DNA from: CAYSUS01 sp964434165
GTDB lineage: Bacteria > Planctomycetota > Planctomycetia > Pirellulales > Thermoguttaceae
NCBI GenBank assembly: GCA_964434165.1
Contig: CAYSUS010000039.1
Span: 1 to 64,000 of the forward strand
Length of the DNA: 64,000 nucleotides
Reading direction: 5' to 3'
This document shows, piece after piece, positions 1 to 8,951 of the stretch. Every line of letters starts with the position of its first letter. Position 1 is the first letter of the stretch. The notes beneath the pieces are model-generated. The model worked only from the letters and a program-made list of their open reading frames with translations. It did not search any database and was not told the DNA's origin. The position numbers and the translations under genes were made by a program.

Positions 1-27
1 GTCATGCCGGGCCGCCCTCACCCCCGG

Positions 28-53
28 CCCCTCTCCCGCGGGCGGGAGAGGGG
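28..53. terminator. GC-rich perfect hairpin after the mvhG-like gene
   Basis: A perfect 12-bp inverted repeat (CCCCTCTCCCGC / GCGGGAGAGGGG) with a 2-base spacer lies 29 bases past the stop of the MvhG-like gene. It could end transcription of the operon or stabilise the mRNA 3' end. There is no T-tract, and palindromes of this C/G-rich form are often dispersed repeats, so the terminator role is inferred. Confidence 0.45.
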
Positions 54-81
54 AGTGAAATGTGCTCACCCTGTCACCCCC

Positions 82-1104
82 TCACCCCGTCGCCTGCGAA
101 GTCTCCAAGATCTCGAAAGGCCGCTCCGCCCCGTTCGATGGCCGCCGTTTGCGCCGCAGGCAGCTCTTCGCCAGGCTGAAGCGGTACAGGTTGCCCGGCA
201 GGTCGGGGATTCCCTCGCGGATGATCTGGTCGATCTCGTCCGGGTCGTTGGAGTCGATCACCGAGGCCAGGGCGCTCATCAGGCGCGCGCCGAAGTCGTA
301 GGCCCCCTCGTTGGCCCCGTAGCAGCCGATGCAGGGCGAGTTGACCTGGGGGCAGCGGGCTCCGCACCCGGCGCGCGTGGCGATTCCGCAGCAGAGGATG
401 CCCTGCTCCAAGAGGCACAGGTCCGGGTCCGGAATGATCTCCCAGGTGCGGTAGAACTTCTTGATCTTCTTCTCCTCGCGCGTGCGCGGGCAATCCTGGC
501 ACACGGTGGTCTCGCTGCCGATCACCGATCCCGGCGCCGGCAGCTTGCCCGAAAGGATCGCCGTGATCGCGTCCCAGATGCGGTCGGCCTCCGGTGGGCA
601 ACCCGGCAGGTAGTAGTCCACCTTCACCGTCTGATCGAGCGTCTTGAGCGTGTCGTAGAACACCGGGAGGTAGAGCTTGCCCTCGGGCATTTCGGTCTCG
701 GACTGCGGGCGCAGGTCGTCCGGGTTCTCCGTGGATTCCTGCTGGCGATAGACCGTGTCGAAGATCTCATTACGGTCGTTCATGTTGGCCAGCCCGGGTA
801 TGCACCCTTCGTGCGAGCACGAGCCGAAGGCCACGAGGACTTTCGACTTGGCTCGGAGGAGCCGCGCCATGTACTCCTGCTCGCTGGTGCGGATGCCGCC
901 GTTGAACAGGCAGAGGTCGATCTCGCCGTCGGCCATCTTCTCCACGTCGCGGACCTTGCCGTCGGCGGCGCAGGGCCAGAACACGATGTCGAAGGCCGCG
1001 GCCACGTCGAGGATCCTCTCGTTGATCGCCAGGACGGCGATCTCGCAGCCGCCGCACGAGGCGGCCCAGTACAAGGCCAGCTTGCCTTTTGGCGGTTCGT
1101 TCAT
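82..1104 (-). CDS. MvhG-like [NiFe]-hydrogenase small-subunit family protein (F420-non-reducing hydrogenase subunit G type)
   Basis: A 340-aa cytoplasmic iron-sulfur electron carrier of the family that includes MvhG and the 20-kDa subunit of complex I. Visible cluster motifs include ASCGGCE near residue 14, GSCSHEGC near residue 95, PGCPP near residue 175, and a distal group CGARCPQ..CIGCYG near residues 260-275. The ATG at 1104 is chosen because it overlaps the stop of the upstream mvhD gene as ATGA; an in-frame extension to 1278 only reads antisense-like sequence inside mvhD. It is the last gene of a seven-gene operon. In methanogens MvhG passes electrons from the nickel subunit MvhA to MvhD. 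No mvhA is seen here or in the 81 bases that follow, so this subunit may take electrons from another partner. The family call is firm; the redox partner is open. Confidence 0.85.
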   Translation of the reverse strand: MNEPPKGKLALYWAASCGGCEIAVLAINERILDVAAAFDIVFWPCAADGKVRDVEKMADGEIDLCLFNGGIRTSEQEYMARLLRAKSKVLVAFGSCSHEGCIPGLANMNDRNEIFDTVYRQQESTENPDDLRPQSETEMPEGKLYLPVFYDTLKTLDQTVKVDYYLPGCPPEADRIWDAITAILSGKLPAPGSVIGSETTVCQDCPRTREEKKIKKFYRTWEIIPDPDLCLLEQGILCCGIATRAGCGARCPQVNSPCIGCYGANEGAYDFGARLMSALASVIDSNDPDEIDQIIREGIPDLPGNLYRFSLAKSCLRRKRRPSNGAERPFEILETSQATG

Positions 1105-1619
1105 GCCGGCACCTCCAGGGATTCGGCGTGCTCGTGGACGATGTCTTCCAGGGCCTTCTCGATCTCGGGAGGCTCCTCCCAGTTGTGCGCCCAGTCGAGG
1201 GGGCCGAGCCGCCGGACCTCGTCGACCATCTGGTCGATCGATTCGGCCAGGTAGCGGCCCTCGGCGGCCGAGGCCCACACCAGGCGGAGCCGCTCCTGCT
1301 CGACCCCCATGGTCTTCAAGAGCTGCTTCATCATGGCGAAGCGCCGCATGGTCTTGTAGTTCTGCTCGATGTAGTGGCAGTCGCCGGGGTGGCAGCCGGC
1401 GATCAACGCGCCGTCGGCTCCCAGGGCGAAAGACCTAAGGATGAACGTCGGATCGACCCGCCCGCTGCACATCACGCGCACGATCCGCACATTGGGGGCG
1501 TATTTGATCCGCGCGGTGCCGGCCAGGTCCGAGGCCGTATAGCTGCACCAGTTGCACAGGAAGGCGACGATCCGCGGCTCGAACCGCTTCGCGCCCGGGC
1601 TCGGCGATGCTTCAGACAT
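1101..1619 (-). CDS. mvhD: MvhD/FlpD-type [2Fe-2S] electron-transfer subunit
   Basis: A 172-aa protein matching methyl-viologen-reducing hydrogenase delta subunit (MvhD/FlpD). The N-terminal segment carries FLCNWCSYTASDLAG, followed by VMCSGRVDP and GCHPGDCHY, the cysteine pattern that holds its cluster and contacts HdrA. In HdrABC-Mvh complexes this subunit links an electron-input module to the HdrA flavin. The start overlaps the end of hdrA by 8 bases, and its stop forms an ATGA overlap with the MvhG-like gene, so the three genes are translationally coupled. The C-terminal tail (from about residue 130) is acidic and helical. Being next to HdrA strongly supports the same partnership here. 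Confidence 0.9.
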   Translation of the reverse strand: MSEASPSPGAKRFEPRIVAFLCNWCSYTASDLAGTARIKYAPNVRIVRVMCSGRVDPTFILRSFALGADGALIAGCHPGDCHYIEQNYKTMRRFAMMKQLLKTMGVEQERLRLVWASAAEGRYLAESIDQMVDEVRRLGPLDWAHNWEEPPEIEKALEDIVHEHAESLEVPA

Positions 1620-3612
1620 AGCTCAGCAATCCTTCGATTTCGTCGTGGACTTGTTCGTCGTCAAACAGGTGTTGGCGCGCGGCGCCCGAGGGGCAGGCCG
1701 CCACGCACGTGCCGCAGCCCTTGCACAGGGCCTGATCGATGACCGCGATCTTCTTCTCCTCGTCGCGCGTGATGGCATTGTAGGGGCACAACGGGATGCA
1801 GGTTTTGCAGCCGGAGCACATCCCTTCGTCGATCCAGGCCGTGTTGGGCTCCAGCTCGATTTGCCCCGCGTCGATCAGGGCCAAGGCCTTGGCCGCGGCC
1901 GCGTCGGCCTGGGCCACGGTGTCGGGGATGTCCTTGGGCCCCTGGCAGGCCCCGGCCACGAACACCCCGTCGTTGGCCGTGTTGACCGGCGCCAGCTTCG
2001 GATGCTTCTCCAGGAAGAACCCTTCGGAGGAGCAGGAGATGCCGAAGGCGCGGCGCACGTCGTTGGCGTCGGACTGGGGCTCCAGGGCGATGGCCAGGAT
2101 CACCATATCGACGGGGATACTGCGGATCTCGCCCAACAGCGTGTCGTCGACTTTCATCACCAGCCCCTGGCGCCCGTTGCCGCTGCCGTTGGTCTCGGCG
2201 GCCGTGACGTCGGCGACCTTGCCCCGCACGAAATGCACGCCCTCGTTCTGCACGCGGTTGTAGAACTCCTCAAAACCCTTGCCCGGCGTGCGCATGTCGA
2301 TATAGCAGTCGAAGACCTCGGCCCCGGTCTTCTCGCGCACCAGGTGCGAGAGCTTCAGGGCGTACATGCAGCAGACCCGCGAGCAGTACTCGTGGTAGTT
2401 GCGGTCGCGGCTGCCCACGCAGTGGACGATGCCCACGCGCTTGGGCTCCGTCCCGTCGCTCAAGAGCAGCTTGCCGTCGGTGGGGCCGCCGGCGTTGAGC
2501 AGGCGCTCGACTTCCAGGCTCGTCACCACGTTGGGCAGCTTGCCGTAGCCGTAGTAAGGGATCACCGAGGGGTCGAAGGCCTTGAAGCCCGTGGCCACGA
2601 CGATCGCCCCCACTTCGTATTCCTCGACTGTCTCCACCTGGTCGAAGCGGATCGCGTTGCGCTCCCCGCAGGCCTCGACGCAGCCCTGCTTGCACTTGCC
2701 TCGGGCGAGCTGGAAGCAAGTCCCCGGGTCGATCAGCGGGATCTGGGGCACGGCTTGCGCGAACGGGACCCAGACCGGCTTTCGCAGTCCGAGGCCCTGG
2801 TCGAAGGGGTTGGGGAACCTGGCCTTGGTGAACGCGCATCCGTCGATGCACAGCATGCAGCCCACGCAGAGGTCCTCGTCGATGTAGCGGGGCTTGCGGC
2901 GCACGCTGACGCGGTAGTGCCCCACCGAGCCTTCCACCTTCTCCACGCTGGAGTAGGTCAGGAGGCGGATGTTCGAGTTGAGCTTCACCGCGGTCATCTT
3001 GGGCGTGAGAATGCAGGCCGCGCAGTCGAGCGTGGGGAAGGTCTTGTCGAACATGGCCATGTGGCCGCCGATCGAAGGCTCGCGTTCGACGAGAATCACC
3101 TCCTTGCCGGCCTCGGCCAGGGTGAGGGCGGCCTGGATGCCGGCAATGCCGCCGCCCACGACCATGGCCCGGGGCGTGATCGGCACGAACTGGCGCTGCA
3201 GGGCCTCGTGGTGGGCCACGCGACGCACGGCCGCAGTGACGTGCGACTTGGCCTTCTCAAAGGCCAGCTCGCCATCGTCGGTCACCCACGAGACCTGCTC
3301 GCGGATGTTGGCGATCTGCACGAGGAACCGGTTCAGGCCCGCGTCCTCGGCCGCGCGCCGGAACGTGGCCTCGTGCAGATTGGGCGAACAGGCCGCCACC
3401 ACGATGCGGTTGAGCCGGTGCTCGGCAATGTCGCGCTTCAGCAGTTCCTGCCCGGGATCGGAGCACATGTACTTGTAGCTTCGCGCCAGCTCGACGTGGG
3501 GCAGGCCCTCGGAGAATCGGGCAAGCTCCTCCACGTCGATGGTCCCGGCGATATTCGACCCGCAGTGGCAGATATAGACGCCGATCCTTAGATTGTCGCT
3601 GCGCGGTTTCAT
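1612..3612 (-). CDS. hdrA: HdrA-type FAD iron-sulfur subunit (heterodisulfide reductase subunit A family)
   Basis: A 666-aa protein of normal HdrA length. The N-terminal domain begins GVYICHCGSNIAG; a Rossmann FAD motif GGGIAGIQAALTLAEAG lies near residue 150; a CAACILTPKM segment follows; an inserted ferredoxin site CVGCMLCIDGC sits near residue 247 and CKQGCVEAC near residue 310; two [4Fe-4S] motifs CSGCKTCIPLCP and CKGCGTCVAACP lie in the last 80 residues. HdrA carries the bifurcating FAD in HdrABC-type complexes and hands low-potential electrons to ferredoxin. The ATG at 3612 overlaps the stop of the membrane Fe-S gene as ATGA. The companion HdrB/HdrC role may be filled by the HdrD-like protein at the operon start or by the C-terminal half of the membrane protein. 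The family call is certain; bifurcation in this context is inferred. Confidence 0.93.
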   Translation of the reverse strand: MKPRSDNLRIGVYICHCGSNIAGTIDVEELARFSEGLPHVELARSYKYMCSDPGQELLKRDIAEHRLNRIVVAACSPNLHEATFRRAAEDAGLNRFLVQIANIREQVSWVTDDGELAFEKAKSHVTAAVRRVAHHEALQRQFVPITPRAMVVGGGIAGIQAALTLAEAGKEVILVEREPSIGGHMAMFDKTFPTLDCAACILTPKMTAVKLNSNIRLLTYSSVEKVEGSVGHYRVSVRRKPRYIDEDLCVGCMLCIDGCAFTKARFPNPFDQGLGLRKPVWVPFAQAVPQIPLIDPGTCFQLARGKCKQGCVEACGERNAIRFDQVETVEEYEVGAIVVATGFKAFDPSVIPYYGYGKLPNVVTSLEVERLLNAGGPTDGKLLLSDGTEPKRVGIVHCVGSRDRNYHEYCSRVCCMYALKLSHLVREKTGAEVFDCYIDMRTPGKGFEEFYNRVQNEGVHFVRGKVADVTAAETNGSGNGRQGLVMKVDDTLLGEIRSIPVDMVILAIALEPQSDANDVRRAFGISCSSEGFFLEKHPKLAPVNTANDGVFVAGACQGPKDIPDTVAQADAAAAKALALIDAGQIELEPNTAWIDEGMCSGCKTCIPLCPYNAITRDEEKKIAVIDQALCKGCGTCVAACPSGAARQHLFDDEQVHDEIEGLLSYV

Positions 3613-5855
3613 GCTTTCTCCCCTGCTGGGATGGTGGCTTTCTGGCTGGCGCCGGCCGCCTCGAACACGAGCTCCCCGAGATCGACGACGCGGAGCTGCT
3701 CCTCCGCGCCCACGGTCTTGGCGGCGTCCTGGAACATCACGAGGTCCTTGGGACAGGCTACGACGAGCATCTCCACGCCCGGCAATTCCAGGGCCTCGCG
3801 GATGCGGTTCTCTGCGGGCCGCTCCTCGATGCCCGGGGTGTCCTTCATCCAAATCCGTCCTCCCCCGGCGCCGCAGCAGAAGCTGTTCTCGCGGTTGCGG
3901 GGCATCTCGACGATGGTGACGCCCAGCGCGCTTAGCACGCGCCTCGGTGCGTCGTAAATCCCGTTGAACCGGCCCAAGTAGCACGGGTCGTGGTAGGTGA
4001 CCGTGTGCTTGAGTCGATGGAGGAACGGCAGCTTGCCGCTCTGGATCAGCTCATCGAGCAGCTCCGTGTAGTGGCGGACCCGCTTGCCGGCGAGCAGAGC
4101 ATGGGCCTCGCCGCTTCCATTGCCGCCGGCCGCGGCGTACTCGTTGCGGAGCGTGTTGTACGTGTGCGGGTCGGTAGTGATGATCTGGTCGTAGTTGTCG
4201 GAATCGAGGAACTTGAGGTTCTTCTCCTGGAGCATCCCGAAGAGGCCCTCTTCGCCCACGCGGCGCACGTCGTTGCCTGCGTTCTGCTCCTTGTCGAACA
4301 AGAGCCCCACGTCGAGCTCGGCCTGGTGGAACAGGCGCGCGATGGTGCGCGTGATCTCCTGGGCCCGCTGGTCGTAGGAGGCGTAGTCGCCCACGAACCA
4401 CAGGTACTCGGCCTTCTCCTTACGCACGTCCTTGAACTGGAAGCTGAGCCCCTTGGCCCATTCGGCCCGTTTTCTCGCCGACTGGCCGAAGGAGTTGCCG
4501 TACCGCTGCAGGTTCATCAGGGCATCCTGGAGCCCCTCGTCGATCTTGCCCTGGTCGACCAGTTGGCGGCGGAGATCGATGATCAGCCGCGGTTGCTGGA
4601 CGAACACCGGGCACACCTCCTCGCACGCCCGGCACGTGCAGCAGGCCCACAGCTCCTCGGCGCTGACCGTACCGTCGTGGAGGCTGGGAGTATCGCCGTT
4701 GGCCTTGAAGGGAGTGCGCAGGAGCTTGGCATCGATCGCCTGCACCAGATCGCGGGGCGAGAGCGGAAAGCCCGTGTTGTGGCCCGGGCAGGCATCCTGG
4801 CAACGGCCGCACCACGTGCAGGCCTCGACCTGCATGAGCTGGCGCCAGGTGAAGTCGCGCACGGTGCTCACCCCCGACTCGGCCGCCACGGGCAGCGTTC
4901 CCACCGGGGCTTCCGTGCGGAGAAGCATGTTCAGCGGCGAGGCGAGCAGGTGAAACGCCTTGGTGAACGGAATCGCCAGGATCAATCCAAAGGCCAACAG
5001 GCCGTGCACCCACCAGTTGACCTGATGAATCGCGCGGAGCGAGTCGAGCGACAGGGGAGCGAGCATCGTGCCGACCGCGTATCCGACCGGGGCCCAGCGG
5101 GCAGCGGGAAAGACCTCCTCGCCCTCGGCGATCCGGGCGATCTCTGCTTCGCGCTTCGCCTCGCTCATGTGAAGGTGCTCGGCCATCCCCTCCTCTTCCA
5201 GGACGGCGATGGCCGCCTCGGTTCCGTCGGCCCTAGCTGCCTGGGCCCGCGCATCCCAGTGAAATCCCTCGGCGATGCGCAGGCCCTCGGCCAGGAAGCC
5301 CGTCAAGGCGATCAGGGCGAGGAAAGTGAGAAAGGGGAACTTGTCCCACAGGCTCACGCCCTTGCGGGCCACAGCCAGACGCGGGGGGCGCACGAGGTAC
5401 CGGCGGTAGGCGGCCATTGCCACGCCGACGATCAACAGGACGCCGAACGCGTCCATCGCCAGCTCGAAAAGGCGGTAGAAGTCGCCGCGGAGGATCTGCG
5501 CATCGAACAACAGCCACCCCACGTCCTGATCCACGGTGGCCAGGGCGGTGCCGATCAGCAGCACGACCATGCCCCAGAAGATCGCCAAATGCATGAACAG
5601 GGCGTAGCCATCGGACCGGATCCGCGACTGGAACAGGGCGGTCTTGATCCACGCGACCAGTCTTGGCCCGTCGAGCAGCCTCACGAGCCGCTGCCGGATC
5701 GTCTCCGTGTGCGGCTCGGCCTGCCCCAGGAACCACTTGCGCACGCGCCAGACCATCCCCAGGATGAAGCCGATGACCACCAGCGGGATGAGCAGGTAGA
5801 AGAGGATCTCCGCCGCGTGGGGCACGTTCCACATGATGGGGCGGGCGAAGTTCAT
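3609..5855 (-). CDS. Membrane-bound Fe-S oxidoreductase, EMO/EtfD-like (NarI-like cytochrome b domain fused to HdrD-like CCG domains)
   Basis: A 748-aa membrane protein. The N-terminal third has about five hydrophobic helices (near residues 13-35, 85-107, 130-150, 170-190 and 268-290) with histidines of the NarI-like heme-b type. It is followed by two [4Fe-4S] ferredoxin motifs (CTWCGRCQDACPGH near 350, CCTCRACEEVCP near 410) and two HdrB/HdrD-type CCG motifs (TYHDPCYLGRFNG and NSFCCGAGGG). Known relatives pass electrons between electron-transfer flavoprotein and menaquinone (EMO, EtfD). EtfA and EtfB lie immediately upstream in the same operon, which supports that job. A helical charged insert (about residues 200-250) follows the fourth helix. 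Its stop overlaps hdrA as ATGA, so it is co-translated with the HdrA-Mvh module, an uncommon pairing. Confidence 0.85.
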   Translation of the reverse strand: MNFARPIMWNVPHAAEILFYLLIPLVVIGFILGMVWRVRKWFLGQAEPHTETIRQRLVRLLDGPRLVAWIKTALFQSRIRSDGYALFMHLAIFWGMVVLLIGTALATVDQDVGWLLFDAQILRGDFYRLFELAMDAFGVLLIVGVAMAAYRRYLVRPPRLAVARKGVSLWDKFPFLTFLALIALTGFLAEGLRIAEGFHWDARAQAARADGTEAAIAVLEEEGMAEHLHMSEAKREAEIARIAEGEEVFPAARWAPVGYAVGTMLAPLSLDSLRAIHQVNWWVHGLLAFGLILAIPFTKAFHLLASPLNMLLRTEAPVGTLPVAAESGVSTVRDFTWRQLMQVEACTWCGRCQDACPGHNTGFPLSPRDLVQAIDAKLLRTPFKANGDTPSLHDGTVSAEELWACCTCRACEEVCPVFVQQPRLIIDLRRQLVDQGKIDEGLQDALMNLQRYGNSFGQSARKRAEWAKGLSFQFKDVRKEKAEYLWFVGDYASYDQRAQEITRTIARLFHQAELDVGLLFDKEQNAGNDVRRVGEEGLFGMLQEKNLKFLDSDNYDQIITTDPHTYNTLRNEYAAAGGNGSGEAHALLAGKRVRHYTELLDELIQSGKLPFLHRLKHTVTYHDPCYLGRFNGIYDAPRRVLSALGVTIVEMPRNRENSFCCGAGGGRIWMKDTPGIEERPAENRIREALELPGVEMLVVACPKDLVMFQDAAKTVGAEEQLRVVDLGELVFEAAGASQKATIPAGEKA

Positions 5856-5879
5856 AGGTTCATCCCCACGATTGGTTCA

Positions 5880-5982
5880 AATCCGACCGAAACAAGATCT
5901 CAGCGCGCTCAACTCAGCTCTTTGTCATTTGTGTTTTGATTCGGATTTGTTTCGGATTTCGGCATTCGTATTTCGTTTTTCC
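5880..5982. repeat. AT-rich intergenic spacer with short direct repeats between etfA and the membrane Fe-S gene
   Basis: This is the only real gap inside the operon (128 bases). Positions 5939-5975 hold related units, TTCGGATTTG, TTCGGATTTC and TTCGTATTTCG, in strikingly AT-rich sequence compared with the surrounding genes. Such arrays occur between planctomycete genes as dispersed spacers. It could also carry an internal promoter for the downstream HdrA-Mvh half, but I see no convincing -35/-10 pair. Confidence 0.35.
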
Positions 5983-5983
5983 C

Positions 5984-6970
5984 CTACACCGCCGCTCCTC
6001 CCTGCTTCGCTTTGATCGCCTCGACCAGCGCGGGCAGCAGGTCCAGGGCGTCCAGTTCGGCACCGTAGTGCGCGGCCTCAAAGATCGGGGCCTTGGGATC
6101 CGTGTTAACGGCCACGATCAGGTCTGATCCCTTCATGCCCTCCTGGTGCTCAGGCGCACCGCTGATGCCCAGGGCCAGGTAGAGCTTGGGCTTGACGGTC
6201 ATGCCCGACTTGCCCACCTGGCGCGTGGCCGGCAGCCAGCCCTGGTCCACGACCGGGCGCGAGGCGCACACGGCCCCGTGCAGTGCCTCGGCCAGCTCCT
6301 CGGCCAGCTCCACGTTGTCCTGCTGCTGGATCCCCCGTCCGATGCCGACCAGGGCGTCCTGGGCCGTGATGTCGATGTCGCCGGCCTCGGGGAACACCCA
6401 TCCTTCGAAGCAGATCGACCCGGCGCCGAGCGGCACGGGACCGGCCTTGGTCTCGACCTGACCCTTGCCTGGCTGCTCGGCCGGCGCGAAGCTGCCCGGC
6501 AGCACCATCAGGACGGCCGGGCTGGCATCGATGCGCACGTCGGCCAGCATCTTGCCGCCGCAGATGCCGCAGGTCGCCGTGACGGCGTCGCCGTCGATCA
6601 CCGCGGCCTGGCACCCCACGGCCAGCGGAACGCCCAGCCGCGCTGCGAGCAGCGGGGCCAGATCCCAGCCCATCGAGGTGCTTCCCACCAGAACGGCTCT
6701 GGGGCCTAGTTCGCCGATCACCGCGGCCAGCGCCGCCACAAAGGGTTCCGGCGTGTAGGCGGCTAGAGCCGGATCGTCGATCACGAGGACTCGGTCCGCT
6801 CCCGAAAGTGCCGAAGCGAACTGGTCCCCGTCCGCGCTGAGCAGCACGGCCACCACCTCGCCGCCCGAGGCGATGGCCAACTGCCGCGCCCCGCCGAGCA
6901 GCTCCTGCGTCACGTCGGACACGGCGTCCTGCCAGATTTCCGCAATCACCAGGATGTCTTGTGCGCTCAT
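5984..6970 (-). CDS. etfA: Electron transfer flavoprotein alpha subunit
   Basis: A 328-aa protein of typical EtfA length. The C-terminal FAD domain is clear: SRPVVDQGWLP, RQVGKSGMTVKPKLYLALG, ISGAPEHQEGMKGSD and AVNTDPKAPIFEAAHYG, matching the consensus for FAD and AMP/FAD binding. The N-terminal half is the alpha/beta domain that pairs with EtfB. The ATG at 6970 overlaps the etfB stop as ATGA. With EtfB it would carry electrons from acyl-CoA or similar dehydrogenases to the membrane Fe-S protein encoded next, or act as a bifurcating Etf with the HdrD-like protein. Sequence alone does not settle whether the Etf is bifurcating. Confidence 0.95.
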   Translation of the reverse strand: MSAQDILVIAEIWQDAVSDVTQELLGGARQLAIASGGEVVAVLLSADGDQFASALSGADRVLVIDDPALAAYTPEPFVAALAAVIGELGPRAVLVGSTSMGWDLAPLLAARLGVPLAVGCQAAVIDGDAVTATCGICGGKMLADVRIDASPAVLMVLPGSFAPAEQPGKGQVETKAGPVPLGAGSICFEGWVFPEAGDIDITAQDALVGIGRGIQQQDNVELAEELAEALHGAVCASRPVVDQGWLPATRQVGKSGMTVKPKLYLALGISGAPEHQEGMKGSDLIVAVNTDPKAPIFEAAHYGAELDALDLLPALVEAIKAKQGGAAV

Positions 6971-7740
6971 TTGATCAATCCTTTCTCGGCCAGCAGGTCG
7001 GCAAGCCGGGCGGCGACTTCCTCGGGCGAGCCATCGAGCATTTCAGCGCGGCCGCCGGCTTCAGGCGCGTACATCCGTTCGACGGCCGCGCCCGTCAGCG
7101 CCGTGGGCGTCTCGGCCTCGACCTCCTCGAACTGGGCTGTCTTCATGGCGCCGCGGATACGGCTGACCGGCACGTAGCGCGGGGCCTGGTCGGCCCCGAG
7201 GATGCCCAGCACGGCCGGCGTGCGCACCGCCATCCGCCCCATCACTGCCCCCGGGAACTCCTTGCAGACCGAGACGCTGCCTGGGTCGCCGCCCGCCTTC
7301 ACGCCGCGGATCACGCCGACGTACGGAAGCTCGAGCGAAGCAGCCAGAAGCGGGGCGAGCACGCCGGTCAGCTCGTCGTGGGCCTGGACTCCGACGAGCA
7401 CCAGGTCGGCGTCCAGCGGCTTGACGGCCCCCGCGAGCATGGTCGCGGCAGCGTGCGGCTCGGGCGGCAAATCCTCGTCCAGGGCGACCTTGACGATTCG
7501 GTCCGCCCCCTTGGCCGCAGCCGTGTAGAGCGTGTCGTCCACGTCGCCGCAATCCAGGGCCACGACCGTGACCGTGCCCGCGCCGGCCTCCTTGAGGAGG
7601 ATAGCCTGCTCCAGGGCGTGGTCGTCGGCCTCGTTCACGAGAAACGTCGCGCCATCGTAATCCAGGGCATTGCCCTCGGCGGCGATCTCCAATGGCTCGA
7701 TGAGGTCCGGGACCTGCCGGACCACGACGGCGATGTTCAT
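6967..7740 (-). CDS. etfB: Electron transfer flavoprotein beta subunit
   Basis: A 257-aa protein with the EtfB hallmarks: N-terminal MNIAVVVRQVPD, NEADDHALEQAILLKEAG, and the signature ending in DLVLVGVQAHDELTGVLAPLLA, where the family normally has the nucleotide-binding motif. It forms the heterodimer with EtfA. The ATG at 7740 overlaps the stop of the HdrD-like gene as ATGA; a longer in-frame reading to 8076 is antisense-like inside that gene and is rejected. It sits between an Fe-S oxidoreductase and etfA, so the Etf is probably reduced or oxidised by proteins of this operon rather than by a stand-alone dehydrogenase. Confidence 0.94.
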   Translation of the reverse strand: MNIAVVVRQVPDLIEPLEIAAEGNALDYDGATFLVNEADDHALEQAILLKEAGAGTVTVVALDCGDVDDTLYTAAAKGADRIVKVALDEDLPPEPHAAATMLAGAVKPLDADLVLVGVQAHDELTGVLAPLLAASLELPYVGVIRGVKAGGDPGSVSVCKEFPGAVMGRMAVRTPAVLGILGADQAPRYVPVSRIRGAMKTAQFEEVEAETPTALTGAAVERMYAPEAGGRAEMLDGSPEEVAARLADLLAEKGLIK

Positions 7741-8951
7741 GATGTCTCCCTTTCTCCCAGGTCCATCGACTCGGCCAGCAGTTCCACGACGTCGCGCACC
7801 CGGAGCTTCTGCTCCAGCCCCTGGACCTTGGCGGCGTCCTCGAAGCGCGACAGCTCGTAGGGGCAGGACACGGCCAGGACCTCGGCCCCCGTGCCGGAGG
7901 CCTCGATGACGCGGTCGTCCGAAAGGCGCCGGCCGCCGTGATCGGTGATGTGGGCGTCGAGCCACATGCCCCCGCCCCCGCCGCCGCAACACAGGGCGCT
8001 GGCGCGATTGCGGGGCATCTCCACGAGCTCGATGCCCGGGATCGCCTTCAGCAGCGACCGCGGGTCCTCGTAGCACCCCGCCCTGCGCCCCACGCAGCAG
8101 TTGTCGTGGTAGGTCACGCGGGCCTCGATCGGCCGCACGAGAAGAGGCTTAAGCTGCTCGAGGCTCTCGGCCAGGAGCATGGTGGAGTGACGGATCGGGT
8201 ACGCCGCTCCAAACTTGGGGTAGTAATGGTGCAGGGCCCAGTAGGCGTGGGGATCGAGGACCGCGATCTTCTGAAAGTCGCACTTCTGGAGGAGCTTGCG
8301 GTTCTGCTCGACGAGCGTCTCAAACAGTCCCTCCTCGCCGAACATCCGATCGCACTCCCCGACTGCCTTTTCCTTATTGCCCAATACGCCCCAGGTGAGC
8401 CCAAGCTGGGTTAGGATCCGGGCGAACGCACGAGCCACGACCTGGTTGCGGGGGTAGTAGGATGGGTAGCAACCTACCAGCCACAGGACCTCGACGGGAC
8501 GCGGCTCCTTGGTGAGGTCCAACACGCGCACGTCCAGGTCTTTGGCCCAATCGAGGCGCTGGCGCGGGGATTTGCCCAGCGTGTTGCCGTAGCGGAAGAT
8601 GTTCTGAAAGGTCTCCTGCAACTCGGTCGGCGGCTGCAGGCCCTCCTGCATGGCCGCATCGCGCAGGGCGGGCCAGAGGCCGTCGGTCAGCTCGATCTCG
8701 CGCGGGCAGCGGCTCGAGCACGTGTAGCACGAGACGCACATCCACAGGGCCGGACTGGCCAACACCCGATCGAGATGGCCCGAGCCGGTCTCGAGGATCA
8801 GCTTACGGGGCGGAAACTCCATGGCCTCGCCCAACGGGCAGCTCGCCGCGCACAGGCCGCACTGCATGCAGCCCAGCGCCGGCTCGCGTTCGGCCGTCTC
8901 TGCCAGGTTCTCCAGGAACTCGTTGCCGAGAGTGGACTGCGGCGCGATCAT
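7737..8951 (-). CDS. HdrD-like (HdrC-HdrB fused) soluble iron-sulfur oxidoreductase
   Basis: A 404-aa soluble protein and first gene of the operon. It has two [4Fe-4S] motifs (CMQCGLCAASCPLGE near 28 and CVSCYTCSSRCPREIE near 70) and two cysteine-rich CCG domains (TYHDNCCVGRRAGC near 285 and ALCCGGGGGGMW near 325), giving HdrC plus HdrB architecture in one chain. CCG domains hold noncubane [4Fe-4S] clusters in HdrB. The start at 8951 has a good ribosome-binding site (GGAGG, about 6 bases upstream). It has no membrane segment, unlike the related gene at 3609-5855 with which it shares the C-terminal design. It probably works with HdrA as the HdrBC equivalent, or as an Etf partner; the substrate (disulfide or other) is unknown. 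Confidence 0.85.
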   Translation of the reverse strand: MIAPQSTLGNEFLENLAETAEREPALGCMQCGLCAASCPLGEAMEFPPRKLILETGSGHLDRVLASPALWMCVSCYTCSSRCPREIELTDGLWPALRDAAMQEGLQPPTELQETFQNIFRYGNTLGKSPRQRLDWAKDLDVRVLDLTKEPRPVEVLWLVGCYPSYYPRNQVVARAFARILTQLGLTWGVLGNKEKAVGECDRMFGEEGLFETLVEQNRKLLQKCDFQKIAVLDPHAYWALHHYYPKFGAAYPIRHSTMLLAESLEQLKPLLVRPIEARVTYHDNCCVGRRAGCYEDPRSLLKAIPGIELVEMPRNRASALCCGGGGGGMWLDAHITDHGGRRLSDDRVIEASGTGAEVLAVSCPYELSRFEDAAKVQGLEQKLRVRDVVELLAESMDLGERETS

